A stretch of 7,576 nucleotides of DNA from Spirochaetaceae bacterium (GTDB taxonomy: Bacteria > Spirochaetota > Spirochaetia > Treponematales > Breznakiellaceae): positions 1 to 7,576 of the forward strand of contig JAISQV010000059.1 in NCBI GenBank assembly GCA_031273985.1. The letters are read 5' to 3'. This document shows positions 1 through 6,647 of the stretch, one piece after another (position 1 is the stretch's first letter; every line of letters begins with the position of its first letter). Position numbers and translations under genes: made by a program. The notes under the pieces are model-generated. The model saw only the letters and a program-made list of their open reading frames with translations. It was not told the DNA's origin and searched no databases.

Positions 1-287
1 CGGGCTTCCTGGGCGGCAAGTTCCGCCTGGGCCGCTTCCCGCAGAAGGTCCTCCCGGGCGGCGGCCAGCCGGGTGATGTAGAGATCAAAGACCCTGATGT
101 CCCCGGCGTTGTTTTGGGGGCTGAACCGCTCCGCCTCCGCCTGGTAGGACTCCCGGGCCAGGGCCTTGAGGCGGTTTTCGAGTTCCGTCTGGGCGCCCAG
201 GGCGCGGCCCAGGGCAATCTCCGCCTCCCGTTCCCGGCGGGCCCTGATGTCCAGGAGGCGCTGGAGCTTGAAACTGAAACGTTTCAC
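1..287 (-). CDS. fliJ: Flagellar export protein FliJ (N-terminal 95 residues; cut by window edge)
   Basis: FliJ is the small coiled-coil stalk of the flagellar type III export ATPase. It sits in the FliI hexamer and contacts the export gate at the cytoplasmic membrane. The visible protein starts (M)KRFSFKLQRLLDIRARRER and continues as an almost unbroken charged helix rich in Glu, Arg, Ala and Leu (about residues 8-95), with one less regular stretch near residues 55-68 (FSPQNNAGDIRVFDL). The opening F-x-F-x-LQ-x-LLDIR pattern is typical of FliJ. The start is GTG, overlapping the fliI stop in a GTGA junction, with GGAG about 10 bases upstream inside fliI, so translation is probably coupled. The family is usually about 145 residues, so roughly a third lies beyond base 1. 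Identity rests on the N-terminal pattern, helical composition and position after fliI. Confidence 0.9.
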   Translation of the reverse strand, partial: MKRFSFKLQRLLDIRARREREAEIALGRALGAQTELENRLKALARESYQAEAERFSPQNNAGDIRVFDLYITRLAAAREDLLREAAQAELAAQEA

Positions 288-1651
288 GGGACCCCGGCTC
301 CGTAGGCCCCGGCTTCCTCCGGCGGTATCTCCATGCCGGTAATCTTCCCCATCAGGGCGAGGGTATCCCCCAGGGAGGCCCGCTCCCCGGTTTCCTGAAT
401 GAGGAAGCCCTCTATGGCCTGATGTTTGGAGATGGCGTCGTCTATGGCCGGGTTGGAGCCCGCCGCATAGGCCCCCAGGTTGATGAGGTCCTCCGCGCCG
501 GCATAGTCCGCCATGAGCCGCCTGATGTAGGCCGCGGCCTTCCTGGTAACGGGCCCCGCCACGGCAGGCATGAGCCGGGAGAGGCTCTGCAGCACGTCTA
601 TGGCGGGATAGTGGGATGCCTGGGCCAGGCTGCGGCTCAGGATGACGTGCCCGTCCAGAATTCCCCGCACCGTGTCGGAGACCGGCTCGTCCATGTCGTC
701 CCCCTCCACGAGGATCGTGTAGAAGCCCGTGATCGTGCCCCGCTCGGAGGCGCAGCAGCGCTCCAGAAGTTTGGGCATGGAGTCAAAGACGCTGGGCGTG
801 TAACCCCTGGTTGCCGGGGGCTCCCCGGAGGCAAGGCCAATCTCCCGCTGGGCCCGGGCAAAGCGGGTTATCGAATCAAAGAGAAGCATCACGTTCTTCC
901 CCTGATCCCGAAAGTACTCCGCCACCGCCGTGGCCGTGTAGGCTCCCCGGAGCCGCGCCAGGGGGGCGGAGTCCGAGGGCGACGCCACCACCACGGATCG
1001 CGCCAGGCCCTCTTCGCCCAAATCGTTTTCGATGAATTCCTTTACTTCCCGGCCCCGCTCCCCGATGAGGGCGATGACATTCACATCCGCGCTGGTGTTC
1101 CGGGCCATCATGCCGAGGAGGGTGGACTTTCCCACGCCGGACCCGGCAAAGATGCCGAGCCGCTGGCCCCGGCCCACGGCGAGGAGGCCGTCCAGGGCCC
1201 GCACACCGGTAACGATCCTCCGGTCTATGCGCTTCCGCCTCAGGGGGTCCGGCGAGGCGGCCATCACCGGGTAACGGGCCCGCGCGGCGATCCCCCCCTT
1301 GCCGTCTATGGGGCGGCCCAGGGCGTCGAGCACCCGGCCCAGGAGCCCCTCCGACACGGCCACCTCGAGGAGCCTCCCCGAAGCGACAACCCGGTCCCCC
1401 ACCTCTATGCCGCCGGTTTCGCCGTAGGCCATGAGCTGGACTATCTCGTCCCTCAGCCCCACCACCTCGGCCTCCATGACGCCGCCCCGGAGGGATTCTA
1501 TACGGCAGACCTCGCCCATGACGGCCTGGGGCCCCCGGCTTTCCATGAGAAGGCCCTGAACCCGGCATATTCTGCCGGCGTACTTTATGGGGTCCGTTTC
1601 CTCCGCGGCGGAAAGGTACTTCCCGGCAATATCAAGCGCCGCCTGGGGCAT
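284..1651 (-). CDS. fliI: Flagellum-specific ATPase FliI
   Basis: FliI is the cytoplasmic ATPase that, with FliH and FliJ, powers delivery of rod, hook and filament subunits to the export gate. It is related to the F1-ATPase alpha/beta subunits. The 455-residue product is of normal family length. An N-terminal beta-barrel region (about 20-100) is followed by the catalytic domain with Walker A AGSGVGKST (169-177), the GERGREVKEF segment (197-206) carrying the likely catalytic Glu, Walker B VMLLFDS (254-260), the FliI/T3SS-type segment DEPVSDTVRGILDGH (321-335) and the ATPase alpha/beta signature PAIDVLQSLS (349-358). No key residue is missing. The ATG overlaps the end of fliH by 20 bases and has a modest AGGG about 8 bases upstream. 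The stop TGA overlaps the fliJ GTG. No damage is visible, so this should be an active enzyme. Confidence 0.98.
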   Translation of the reverse strand: MPQAALDIAGKYLSAAEETDPIKYAGRICRVQGLLMESRGPQAVMGEVCRIESLRGGVMEAEVVGLRDEIVQLMAYGETGGIEVGDRVVASGRLLEVAVSEGLLGRVLDALGRPIDGKGGIAARARYPVMAASPDPLRRKRIDRRIVTGVRALDGLLAVGRGQRLGIFAGSGVGKSTLLGMMARNTSADVNVIALIGERGREVKEFIENDLGEEGLARSVVVASPSDSAPLARLRGAYTATAVAEYFRDQGKNVMLLFDSITRFARAQREIGLASGEPPATRGYTPSVFDSMPKLLERCCASERGTITGFYTILVEGDDMDEPVSDTVRGILDGHVILSRSLAQASHYPAIDVLQSLSRLMPAVAGPVTRKAAAYIRRLMADYAGAEDLINLGAYAAGSNPAIDDAISKHQAIEGFLIQETGERASLGDTLALMGKITGMEIPPEEAGAYGAGVP

Positions 1652-2660
1652 TACCGTTTCCCTGGGGCCGCGCGCCCGCGCCGTTAGCGGCGGGAGCGCC
1701 GTTAACCGGCCTGCGCGCCGCAGCGGTTCCCTTGGCCCTGCCCTTGAGGGGCGAAAGTTCCAGAATCCTGGCCTCGAGCTCCGCGAGCTGGCTGGAGATA
1801 CGCGCGTCTATCTCGCCGAAGTCTGTTTCTATGATGCAGCCGCCGGGATCCACCGAAGAATCTTCGGACACCTGTATACCCGAAACCCCTTCCATCATCC
1901 GTATAAATTCCGCCGTGTGCTCCGTGGTCAGCTTCAGGTCCGCCATATTCACCCGGATAATAATATTGCCCCGGGACCTTACCTTGCGGAGGGCCTGCAC
2001 CACATTCTGTATCACCACTTCGCGCTGCGAATCGCTTATCGATTTTACTACCTTTCTTGCGATGAGCAGCACCAAATCCACCAACTGCTGTTCCGTTTCG
2101 GCAAGAATCTCCGCCCGCTTTGACTGGGCCCGCTCCAGGATCACCTGGGTGCGCTTGACCAGGCGCTCCGCCTCGGCCCTGCCCTCGGCAAAGCCCTCCT
2201 CGTGACCCGCGTCCCGGCCCTCCTTCTCCGCGTCCCGGCGGCGTTCGTCAAACTCCGCCTGGGCGTCGGCTTCCAGGGAGGCGGCCTTTTCCTCGGCCTC
2301 GGCAATGATCCGCTCCGCCTCGTCTTCGGCCCGGCGTTTCTCCTCCTGGGCCTCTCCGGTTTTCCGCTTTACCTCTTTGAAGGCGGCGTCCTCCGCCTCC
2401 TTGAGGATGCGCCGGGCCTCTTCCTCGGCCCCGGCGATCATTGCGGCCTTTTCTTCCTCCCAGCGGGCCCTGAATTCGTCCGCCTCCCGGCGCAGATCCT
2501 CCGCCGTGGGGCCGAGGTACACATCCTCCGCCGGGTCCGGTTCGGGCTTTTCCTCCGCCTGGGGCTGAAACCAGGCCGGGCCAAAACCCTGGGGCGCGTC
2601 CAACAGCACCCGCTCTTCGGTGAGAACAACTTCGCCGGGCCTGAATACAGCTTTCGCCAT
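1632..2660 (-). CDS. fliH: Flagellar assembly protein FliH, export ATPase stator/regulator
   Basis: FliH dimers bind FliI, restrain its ATPase and tether it to the export machinery and switch complex. The 342-residue product is longer than the enterobacterial protein (about 235 residues). It has a Pro/Glu-rich N-terminus (about 30-55), a long Glu/Ala/Arg coiled coil (about 55-190), and within it the FliH hallmark of consecutive GxxxG repeats at G148, G152, G156 and G160. The globular C-terminal domain (about 190-305) includes the FliH/YscL-like GGCIIETDFGEIDAR (273-287). Residues about 306-342 form a Gly/Ala/Asn/Arg/Pro-rich tail that looks disordered. ATG at 2660 is preceded by AAGAGGTAGGC, a good Shine-Dalgarno. 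A 117-base repeat-bearing gap separates it from fliG. Its end overlaps the fliI start by 20 bases, within the tail. Confidence 0.95.
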   Translation of the reverse strand: MAKAVFRPGEVVLTEERVLLDAPQGFGPAWFQPQAEEKPEPDPAEDVYLGPTAEDLRREADEFRARWEEEKAAMIAGAEEEARRILKEAEDAAFKEVKRKTGEAQEEKRRAEDEAERIIAEAEEKAASLEADAQAEFDERRRDAEKEGRDAGHEEGFAEGRAEAERLVKRTQVILERAQSKRAEILAETEQQLVDLVLLIARKVVKSISDSQREVVIQNVVQALRKVRSRGNIIIRVNMADLKLTTEHTAEFIRMMEGVSGIQVSEDSSVDPGGCIIETDFGEIDARISSQLAELEARILELSPLKGRAKGTAAARRPVNGAPAANGAGARPQGNGNAPGGA

Positions 2661-2672
2661 GCCTACCTCTTA

Positions 2673-2773
2673 AGTTAGGAGTTAGGAGTTAGAAGGGAGG
2701 AGTTAAAGAAAATATCGCGAATACTAAAATTCCTCACTCCTAACTCCTCATTCCTCACTAGTAACTCCTCACT
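2673..2773. repeat. Heptamer-repeat element with inward-facing arms (fliG-fliH gap)
   Basis: The gap between fliG and fliH is filled by degenerate 7-base repeats. On the plus strand, five units of type AGTTAGG run from 2673 to 2707 (AGTTAGG, AGTTAGG, AGTTAGA, AGGGAGG, AGTTAAA). On the minus strand, six units of type AGTGAGG/AGTTAGG occupy 2732-2773. The two arms face each other across an AT-rich centre (2708-2731) that contains the palindrome TCGCGA (2715-2720). A perfect 13-base inverted repeat, AGGAGTTAGGAGT, pairs 2677-2689 with 2736-2748. Short heptamer arrays of this style occur in several bacterial genomes, and I infer a dispersed repeat or small non-autonomous element. The RNA could fold into a hairpin of about 70 bases between the two genes. 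It carries no gene. Confidence 0.8.
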
Positions 2774-2777
2774 ACTA

Positions 2778-3830
2778 CTATACGACCAGTTCGTCTTCGC
2801 CGGCGCGGGCCACCACAATTTCGCCGGTATCTTCCAGGTGGCGGATGATGGAGACAATCTTCTGCTGGGCCTCCTCCACATCCTTGAGCCGCACGGGGCC
2901 CATGTACTCCATGTCTTCCTTGAGCATACCCGCGGCGCGCTTGCTCATGTTGCGGAATATTTTGTCCTGCACCTCGGTATCCACGGACTTGAGGGCCTTG
3001 GCCAGTTCCTGGGAGTCCACCTCCCGCATGACCTTCTGTATGGCCCGGTCGTCGAGCATGACAATATCCTCGAACACGAACATCCGCTTCTTGATCTCCT
3101 CGGCAAGCTCCGGGTCCTCGTCCTCCAGGGCCTCGATGATCTGCTTTTCCGAGGAGCGGTCCACCATGTTGAGAATCTCCACAATGCTTTCCACGCCCCC
3201 CGCGGCGGTGTAGTCTTCGCTGGACAGGGTGGAAAGCTTTTTCTCCAGCACCCGCTCCACTTCCCGCAGGACCTCCGGGCTGGTGCGGTCCATGGTAGCG
3301 ATTCTGCGGGCCACATCGCTCTGCACGTCGTGGGGAAGGTTCTGCAGAATCACGGAAGCCTTGTTGGGTTCGAGGTACGCCAGAATAAGGGCTATGGTCT
3401 GGGGGTGTTCCTGCTGAATAAAGTTCAGGAGATGCGCAGGATCGGTGCGCCGGATGAAGTCGAAGGGGCGCACCTGGAGGCTTGAGGTAAGCCGGTTGAT
3501 AATATCAATGGCCTTCTGGCTGCCCAGGGATTTTTCCAGCAGTTCCCGGGCGTAGTCTATGCCGCCCATGGAGATGAACTGATTTGCCATCATCAGTTCC
3601 TGAAATTCCGCCAGCACCGCGTCCTTCTGATCCGGCTCTATGGTTTCAAGCCGGGCAATCTCGAAGGTGAGGGTTTCTATTTCGTCTTCCCTGAGAAATT
3701 TGAAAATTTCCGCTGATATGTCCGAGCCTATGCTGACCAGGAATATGGCGGCCTTCTGCCGTCCGGTAAAATCCTTGATGCCTTTCTTTTTTCCGCCGCC
3801 CGAAGCGGCGCCGGATGCTGCCTGCGCCAT
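2778..3830 (-). CDS. fliG: Flagellar motor switch protein FliG
   Basis: FliG forms the rotor ring under the MS ring, binds FliF through its N-terminal domain and interacts with the MotA stator to generate torque. The 350-residue product has an Ala/Gly/Lys-rich leader (1-20), an N-terminal domain (about 21-120), a middle domain with the EHPQT motif (141-145), the MFVF segment (250-253) and the C-terminal torque domain. Aligned by eye with E. coli FliG, the torque-helix charges are kept: K281 (ALK), R298 (SKRAA), E305-D306 (LKED) and R314 (GPVRL). The start ATG lies 3 bases after the fliF stop, with its GGAGGAG Shine-Dalgarno formed by the last two fliF Glu codons, so coupling to fliF is likely. 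Many spirochaetes carry two fliG copies. By position this corresponds to the one usually called fliG2. The stop is followed by further in-frame stops. Confidence 0.98.
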   Translation of the reverse strand: MAQAASGAASGGGKKKGIKDFTGRQKAAIFLVSIGSDISAEIFKFLREDEIETLTFEIARLETIEPDQKDAVLAEFQELMMANQFISMGGIDYARELLEKSLGSQKAIDIINRLTSSLQVRPFDFIRRTDPAHLLNFIQQEHPQTIALILAYLEPNKASVILQNLPHDVQSDVARRIATMDRTSPEVLREVERVLEKKLSTLSSEDYTAAGGVESIVEILNMVDRSSEKQIIEALEDEDPELAEEIKKRMFVFEDIVMLDDRAIQKVMREVDSQELAKALKSVDTEVQDKIFRNMSKRAAGMLKEDMEYMGPVRLKDVEEAQQKIVSIIRHLEDTGEIVVARAGEDELVV

Positions 3831-3833
3831 AAC

Positions 3834-5537
3834 TTACTCCTCCAGCAGCCAGGTTCTGATGAGCTGGGCCACATCGCCGGGATGTTCCTTCGCCATATTG
3901 ATGGCGTTTTCCTGAAGCTCCATGCGGCGCCGCTCCTCCACCGACATGGAAACCTCGACCCCTTCTTCCGCTTCCATAAGGGCGCTTTCCCGCAGGGCCT
4001 GCTGCTGCCGGGAGATTTCCTCTTCCCTGAGCCGCCGCCGCCGCTCCAGCTCCCTGGAAATGACCCGAAACGCCACGAACCCTATGGCTAATAATACCAG
4101 ACCGCCGATAAAAATCAATATGGTCATCCGAAGTTGCTGCTGGCGGAAATAGGCGGCGTCTTCGTCGGCAAACTGCCGGGTTCTGTCGTAGCGGATCCGC
4201 GTAACCGTTACCGAGTCGCCCCGGGCGGCGCTGTAACCTATGGCGTCCCGGATAAGCTGCTGGGCCTGGGAGAGGTCCTCATCGGATATGGGGCTGTACT
4301 CCCGTTCAATCTCCCCTTCCGGCGTAATAACGGGGTTGCGTTTTTCATCGAGTTTCTTGCGCCAGGTACCGTCTATGTTCACCGACACGGTAACCCGGTC
4401 CATGCGGGGGCTGCGCTCCTCCTGAATGGTACGCCGGTTGATCTCTTCGTTCTGGGTCAGCGTCTCCTGGGTTACTTCCCCGTAGAGATTCTGCATATCC
4501 CGGAAGGCCGGGGGGGTCTGGCCCTCCACCCCCGGAGGACCCTCCGGGGTAAAGCCCGTGCCCCGCCAGGAGGTGCTGGAGGAGGAGGTGGAGCGGGTTA
4601 CGGAACGGGCAAATTCCGAATCATCGTAGGGCAGGCCCGGCGTCCTTTCCCGTATCGTAACGGGGAAGAATTCTTCCGTGTTTACCGAGCGGGGAGACAT
4701 ATCCATGTCTATTTTTATGTTGAGGTCCCGGACCCGGTCTGCGGTAAAGGTATTTTGCAGGGACTGAATAACCAGGGCGCGGTACTTGGCCTCCAGGGTC
4801 TGCACTATTTTTATCTCCCGCTCTATACGGGAAAGGCGGTCCATGGCGGCCATGCCCTCAAAATCGTTCAGTTGCAGCCCCGTGGTGTCGGTGATGACGA
4901 TGAATTCATCCCGCAGTCCCTGGATGGCAAATTTGAGTATCTTCTGTATGCCCTCTATCTTTTTCCGGTTGGTAACAATATCGCTCCCCGGTTTGGGGGT
5001 GATGATCACGCTGGCGGTGACAGGATTCTGATCCTGGGTAAAGAGTTCCCGCTCCGGCTGGACTATCGTTACATCAGCGTCGTCGACATCGTCCAGCGCC
5101 CGGATATGGTCGGTAACCATCTGGGTAATGGCCCGGCGGAGATTCTGGTTCCGCTCAAAGTCGGTGATGGTCCAGCGTTCCCGGTCAAAGATGGCCCAGG
5201 GATCCGTGCCGGCGGGTATGAGGTCCTCCCGGATGAGAATCGCCCGCATACGCCGGGCGCTGGTCTCGTCGGGAACCATGACAATGCCCGCGGCGCTTAC
5301 CGTGGCGCGGATCCCTTCCTCGTTGATCCGGGTAACTATTCTGTCCTGATCCGCTTCGTCCCGGATGGGCGCGTCGATCACCGGCACCATGGCCGGCGAT
5401 GAAGACAGGGTGAAGAGCGCCACGACGCCCCCCACCGCGGCCAGGACTATGCCGATGAGCATTATCCGCTGAACCAGGGACCACTTGGTCCACAGTGCGG
5501 TTATTTGAGCCAGTATCCGTTTTAACAATTCACCCAT
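3834..5537 (-). CDS. fliF: Flagellar MS-ring protein FliF
   Basis: FliF assembles the MS ring in the cytoplasmic membrane, the base on which rotor, rod and export gate are built. The 567-residue product has a first transmembrane segment at about 24-44 (IMLIGIVLAAVGGVVALFTL), periplasmic ring-building domains from about 50 to 460, and a second transmembrane segment at about 471-493. A charged cytoplasmic tail follows. Its last 20 or so residues (from about 548, MAKEHPGDVAQLIRTWLLEE) match the FliG-binding end of FliF. A Ser/Thr-rich and Pro/Gly-rich stretch at about 312-345 fits the variable loop of the third ring-building domain. ATG at 5537 is preceded by GGAGGGG at good spacing. The upstream gap to fliE (116 bases) contains two possible stem-loops, and fliG follows almost directly. 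Confidence 0.98.
   Translation of the reverse strand: MGELLKRILAQITALWTKWSLVQRIMLIGIVLAAVGGVVALFTLSSSPAMVPVIDAPIRDEADQDRIVTRINEEGIRATVSAAGIVMVPDETSARRMRAILIREDLIPAGTDPWAIFDRERWTITDFERNQNLRRAITQMVTDHIRALDDVDDADVTIVQPERELFTQDQNPVTASVIITPKPGSDIVTNRKKIEGIQKILKFAIQGLRDEFIVITDTTGLQLNDFEGMAAMDRLSRIEREIKIVQTLEAKYRALVIQSLQNTFTADRVRDLNIKIDMDMSPRSVNTEEFFPVTIRERTPGLPYDDSEFARSVTRSTSSSSTSWRGTGFTPEGPPGVEGQTPPAFRDMQNLYGEVTQETLTQNEEINRRTIQEERSPRMDRVTVSVNIDGTWRKKLDEKRNPVITPEGEIEREYSPISDEDLSQAQQLIRDAIGYSAARGDSVTVTRIRYDRTRQFADEDAAYFRQQQLRMTILIFIGGLVLLAIGFVAFRVISRELERRRRLREEEISRQQQALRESALMEAEEGVEVSMSVEERRRMELQENAINMAKEHPGDVAQLIRTWLLEE
3837..3843 (-). promoter_or_regulatory. fliG ribosome-binding site inside the end of fliF
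   Basis: GGAGGAG on the minus strand is formed by the last codons of fliF (ending in Glu-Glu) and lies 6 bases before the fliG ATG. The fliF TAA falls between this site and the start codon. This arrangement implies that ribosomes finishing fliF can re-initiate on fliG, fitting proteins that assemble together. Confidence 0.75.
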
Positions 5538-5572
5538 GTTCCCCTCCCATGGAAACTCCCGCGTTACCTAAA

Positions 5573-5599
5573 CGGCGAATCCTCCCCATTGAATCGCCG
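5573..5599 (-). other. Possible stem-loop in the fliF leader
   Basis: CGGCGATTC and GATTCGCCG on the minus strand can form a 9-base-pair stem with one U-U mismatch around a 9-base loop AATGGGGAG. It lies about 35 bases upstream of the fliF start, between the long fliE-fliF palindrome and the fliF ribosome-binding site. A role in fliF translation or mRNA processing is possible but not shown. Confidence 0.4.
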
Positions 5600-5614
5600 C
5601 CGTTATGAGACACC

Positions 5615-5654
5615 ATTAAAGCTTTCCCAAACTTCAGTTTGGGAAAGCTTTAAT
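5615..5654. repeat. Perfect 19-base inverted repeat after fliE
   Basis: ATTAAAGCTTTCCCAAACT (5615-5633) is followed after two bases (TC) by its exact reverse complement (5636-5654). With a realistic 4-base loop this is an 18-base-pair hairpin in RNA from either strand. It touches the fliE stop codon TAA (5654-5656). The arms are AT-rich, unlike the surrounding coding DNA. On the minus strand the hairpin ends CTTTAAT, so there is a short U-rich edge but no proper U-run. It could be a weak terminator, an mRNA-stability element or a dispersed palindromic repeat. It would let fliE-side and fliF-side transcript levels differ. Confidence 0.85.
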
Positions 5655-6052
5655 TATCTGGTATTTATCAGATCCCTCCAGCCCTGAACCACCCGGTTCA
5701 GAATGGTACGGGTTATGTTGAGGGCCATCTCGGCCTCCGCCTGGGCAATGGTTATATCGTGGACATCCACGGAGCCGGGATCGGTAATGGCCCGCCGGGC
5801 CAGATCGCCGGCGTTCTGCTGGACCCCCGAAACCCGGTCCAGGGCGCGGAGCATGGCGTCGTCAAAGGAACCGGCGCGGATAACGCTCTCGCTCCCCGTC
5901 ATGCGTTCCAGCTCCGAAATGACCGCGCCCCGGCCCTGCAGCACCTTGCCGCCCACAGAAAAATCGCCCTTCACGGGAACAAGATGCCTGGGGTTTGTTA
6001 CCGCCAGGGGAATCCTGTCGCCGGAAACCAGGCTCGGCTTGTAAATAGTCAT
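5654..6052 (-). CDS. fliE: Flagellar hook-basal body complex protein FliE
   Basis: FliE is the small adaptor that joins the MS ring to the proximal rod. It is exported early and is needed for rod assembly. I chose ATG at 6052 (protein MTIYKPSLVSGDRIPL..., 132 residues) because GGGGAGGG sits 5 bases upstream. An upstream in-frame ATG at 6094 would place this ribosome-binding sequence inside the gene and has no such site of its own. The C-terminal half is typical FliE: SFDDAMLRALDRVSGVQQNAGDLARRAITDPG..., then VDVHDITIAQAEAEMALN, ending in ILNRVVQGWRDLINTR. The protein is longer than the enterobacterial FliE (about 104 residues). The extra length is an N-terminal region of about 45 residues that includes TNPRHL (19-24), a string also found in FlgB of this window. 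It lies between two palindromic spacers. Confidence 0.95.
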   Translation of the reverse strand: MTIYKPSLVSGDRIPLAVTNPRHLVPVKGDFSVGGKVLQGRGAVISELERMTGSESVIRAGSFDDAMLRALDRVSGVQQNAGDLARRAITDPGSVDVHDITIAQAEAEMALNITRTILNRVVQGWRDLINTR

Positions 6053-6057
6053 GTTTT

Positions 6058-6065
6058 CCCTCCCC
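6058..6065 (-). promoter_or_regulatory. fliE ribosome-binding site (decides the start)
   Basis: GGGGAGGG on the minus strand, 5 bases (AAAAC) before ATG at 6052. It favours the 132-residue FliE over a 146-residue version starting at 6094. Confidence 0.8.
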
Positions 6066-6105
6066 TCAAACAGCGCGGCAGCACCGCCGCACAATATCAG
6101 AACAC

Positions 6106-6144
6106 ATACTGTGTAACAGCATTGTTACACAGTATTGCTACACA
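6106..6144. repeat. 13-base perfect inverted repeat with adjoining tandem copy (flgC-fliE gap)
   Basis: ATACTGTGTAACA (6106-6118) is followed after GCAT by its exact reverse complement TGTTACACAGTAT (6123-6135). The right side is also part of a direct tandem duplication: GCATTGTTACACA (6119-6131) and GTATTGCTACACA (6132-6144) agree at 11 of 13 bases. Three related copies thus lie side by side in alternating orientation in a 106-base gap whose composition is clearly more AT-rich than the flanking genes. It can form a hairpin with a 4-base loop, but no U-run follows, so it is not a standard terminator. A regulator-binding operator or small repeat element are both possible. Confidence 0.8.
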
Positions 6145-6158
6145 ACACACAGCGCCGC

Positions 6159-6620
6159 TTAACGGCCGCCTATTTCCAGAGCCCGCTGAAACATGGCCTT
6201 GGAGCCCTCTATGATGGAAGCGTTGGCCTCGTAGGCCCTGGACGCGGCGATCATGTCCACCATTTCCGTTACGATGTCCACATTCGGCATCTCCACATAA
6301 CCCGCCCGGGGGCCGGTCTGTATCGCGTCCGGGTGGGTAGGATCGTAGACCAGGCGGAGTTCTGTCGCGTAGTCTTTCTGTATCTCCACCACGCGGACCC
6401 CCTCGCTGCCGCCCTTATCCAGCAGGTCCGGCAGGAAAGGGGAACGCCAGAAAGGCTGTTCCGCCCGGGGCCGCATGATCACGCGGCTCCTCCTGAAGGG
6501 CCCGCCCTCGTCGGTGCGGGTGGTGGACACATTGGCCATGTTGTCGGCGATAACGTCCGTGCGGAGCCGCTCGGCGCTCATCCCCGTGGCGGCTATGTTA
6601 ATCGAACTAAAAAGCCCCAT
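6159..6620 (-). CDS. flgC: Flagellar basal-body proximal rod protein FlgC
   Basis: FlgC is a structural subunit of the proximal rod, exported by the flagellar type III system and assembled in the periplasm. The 153-residue product has the N-terminal rod motif MGLFSSINIAATGMSAERLR then VIADNMANVSTTRT (23-36), and the characteristic C-terminal part with YDPTHPDA (92-99), GYVEMPNVDIVTEMVDMIAA (107-126) and SRAYEANASI (127-136). Both termini carry the heptad-like hydrophobic pattern of rod/hook axial proteins, and length is normal. There is no Sec signal peptide, as expected for this export route. ATG at 6620 is preceded by GAGGAGGAG. It follows flgB after 27 bases. Confidence 0.97.
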   Translation of the reverse strand: MGLFSSINIAATGMSAERLRTDVIADNMANVSTTRTDEGGPFRRSRVIMRPRAEQPFWRSPFLPDLLDKGGSEGVRVVEIQKDYATELRLVYDPTHPDAIQTGPRAGYVEMPNVDIVTEMVDMIAASRAYEANASIIEGSKAMFQRALEIGGR

Positions 6621-6647
6621 ATCCTGCTCCTCCTCTTCCCGTCACGC

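Noticed and set aside
422..1687. 421-codon open frame on the plus strand, antisense to fliI
   Set aside because: It mirrors fliI completely, which has all expected ATPase motifs. The open antisense frame follows from GC-biased third codon positions, and the translation shows no recognisable domain.
2202..2678. 158-codon Leu/Phe-rich plus-strand frame that could look like a membrane protein
   Set aside because: It is the reverse complement of the Glu/Ala/Lys-rich coiled coil of fliH, which automatically yields Leu/Phe/Ser-rich antisense translations.
4134..5402. 422-codon open frame on the plus strand, antisense to fliF
   Set aside because: Same cause as the fliI antisense frame. The minus-strand FliF is clear, and the antisense peptide has no family features.
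5654..6094. Longer FliE starting at 6094 (146 residues)
   Set aside because: The extra 14 residues include the GGGGAGGG ribosome-binding sequence of the ATG at 6052, and no comparable site precedes 6094.
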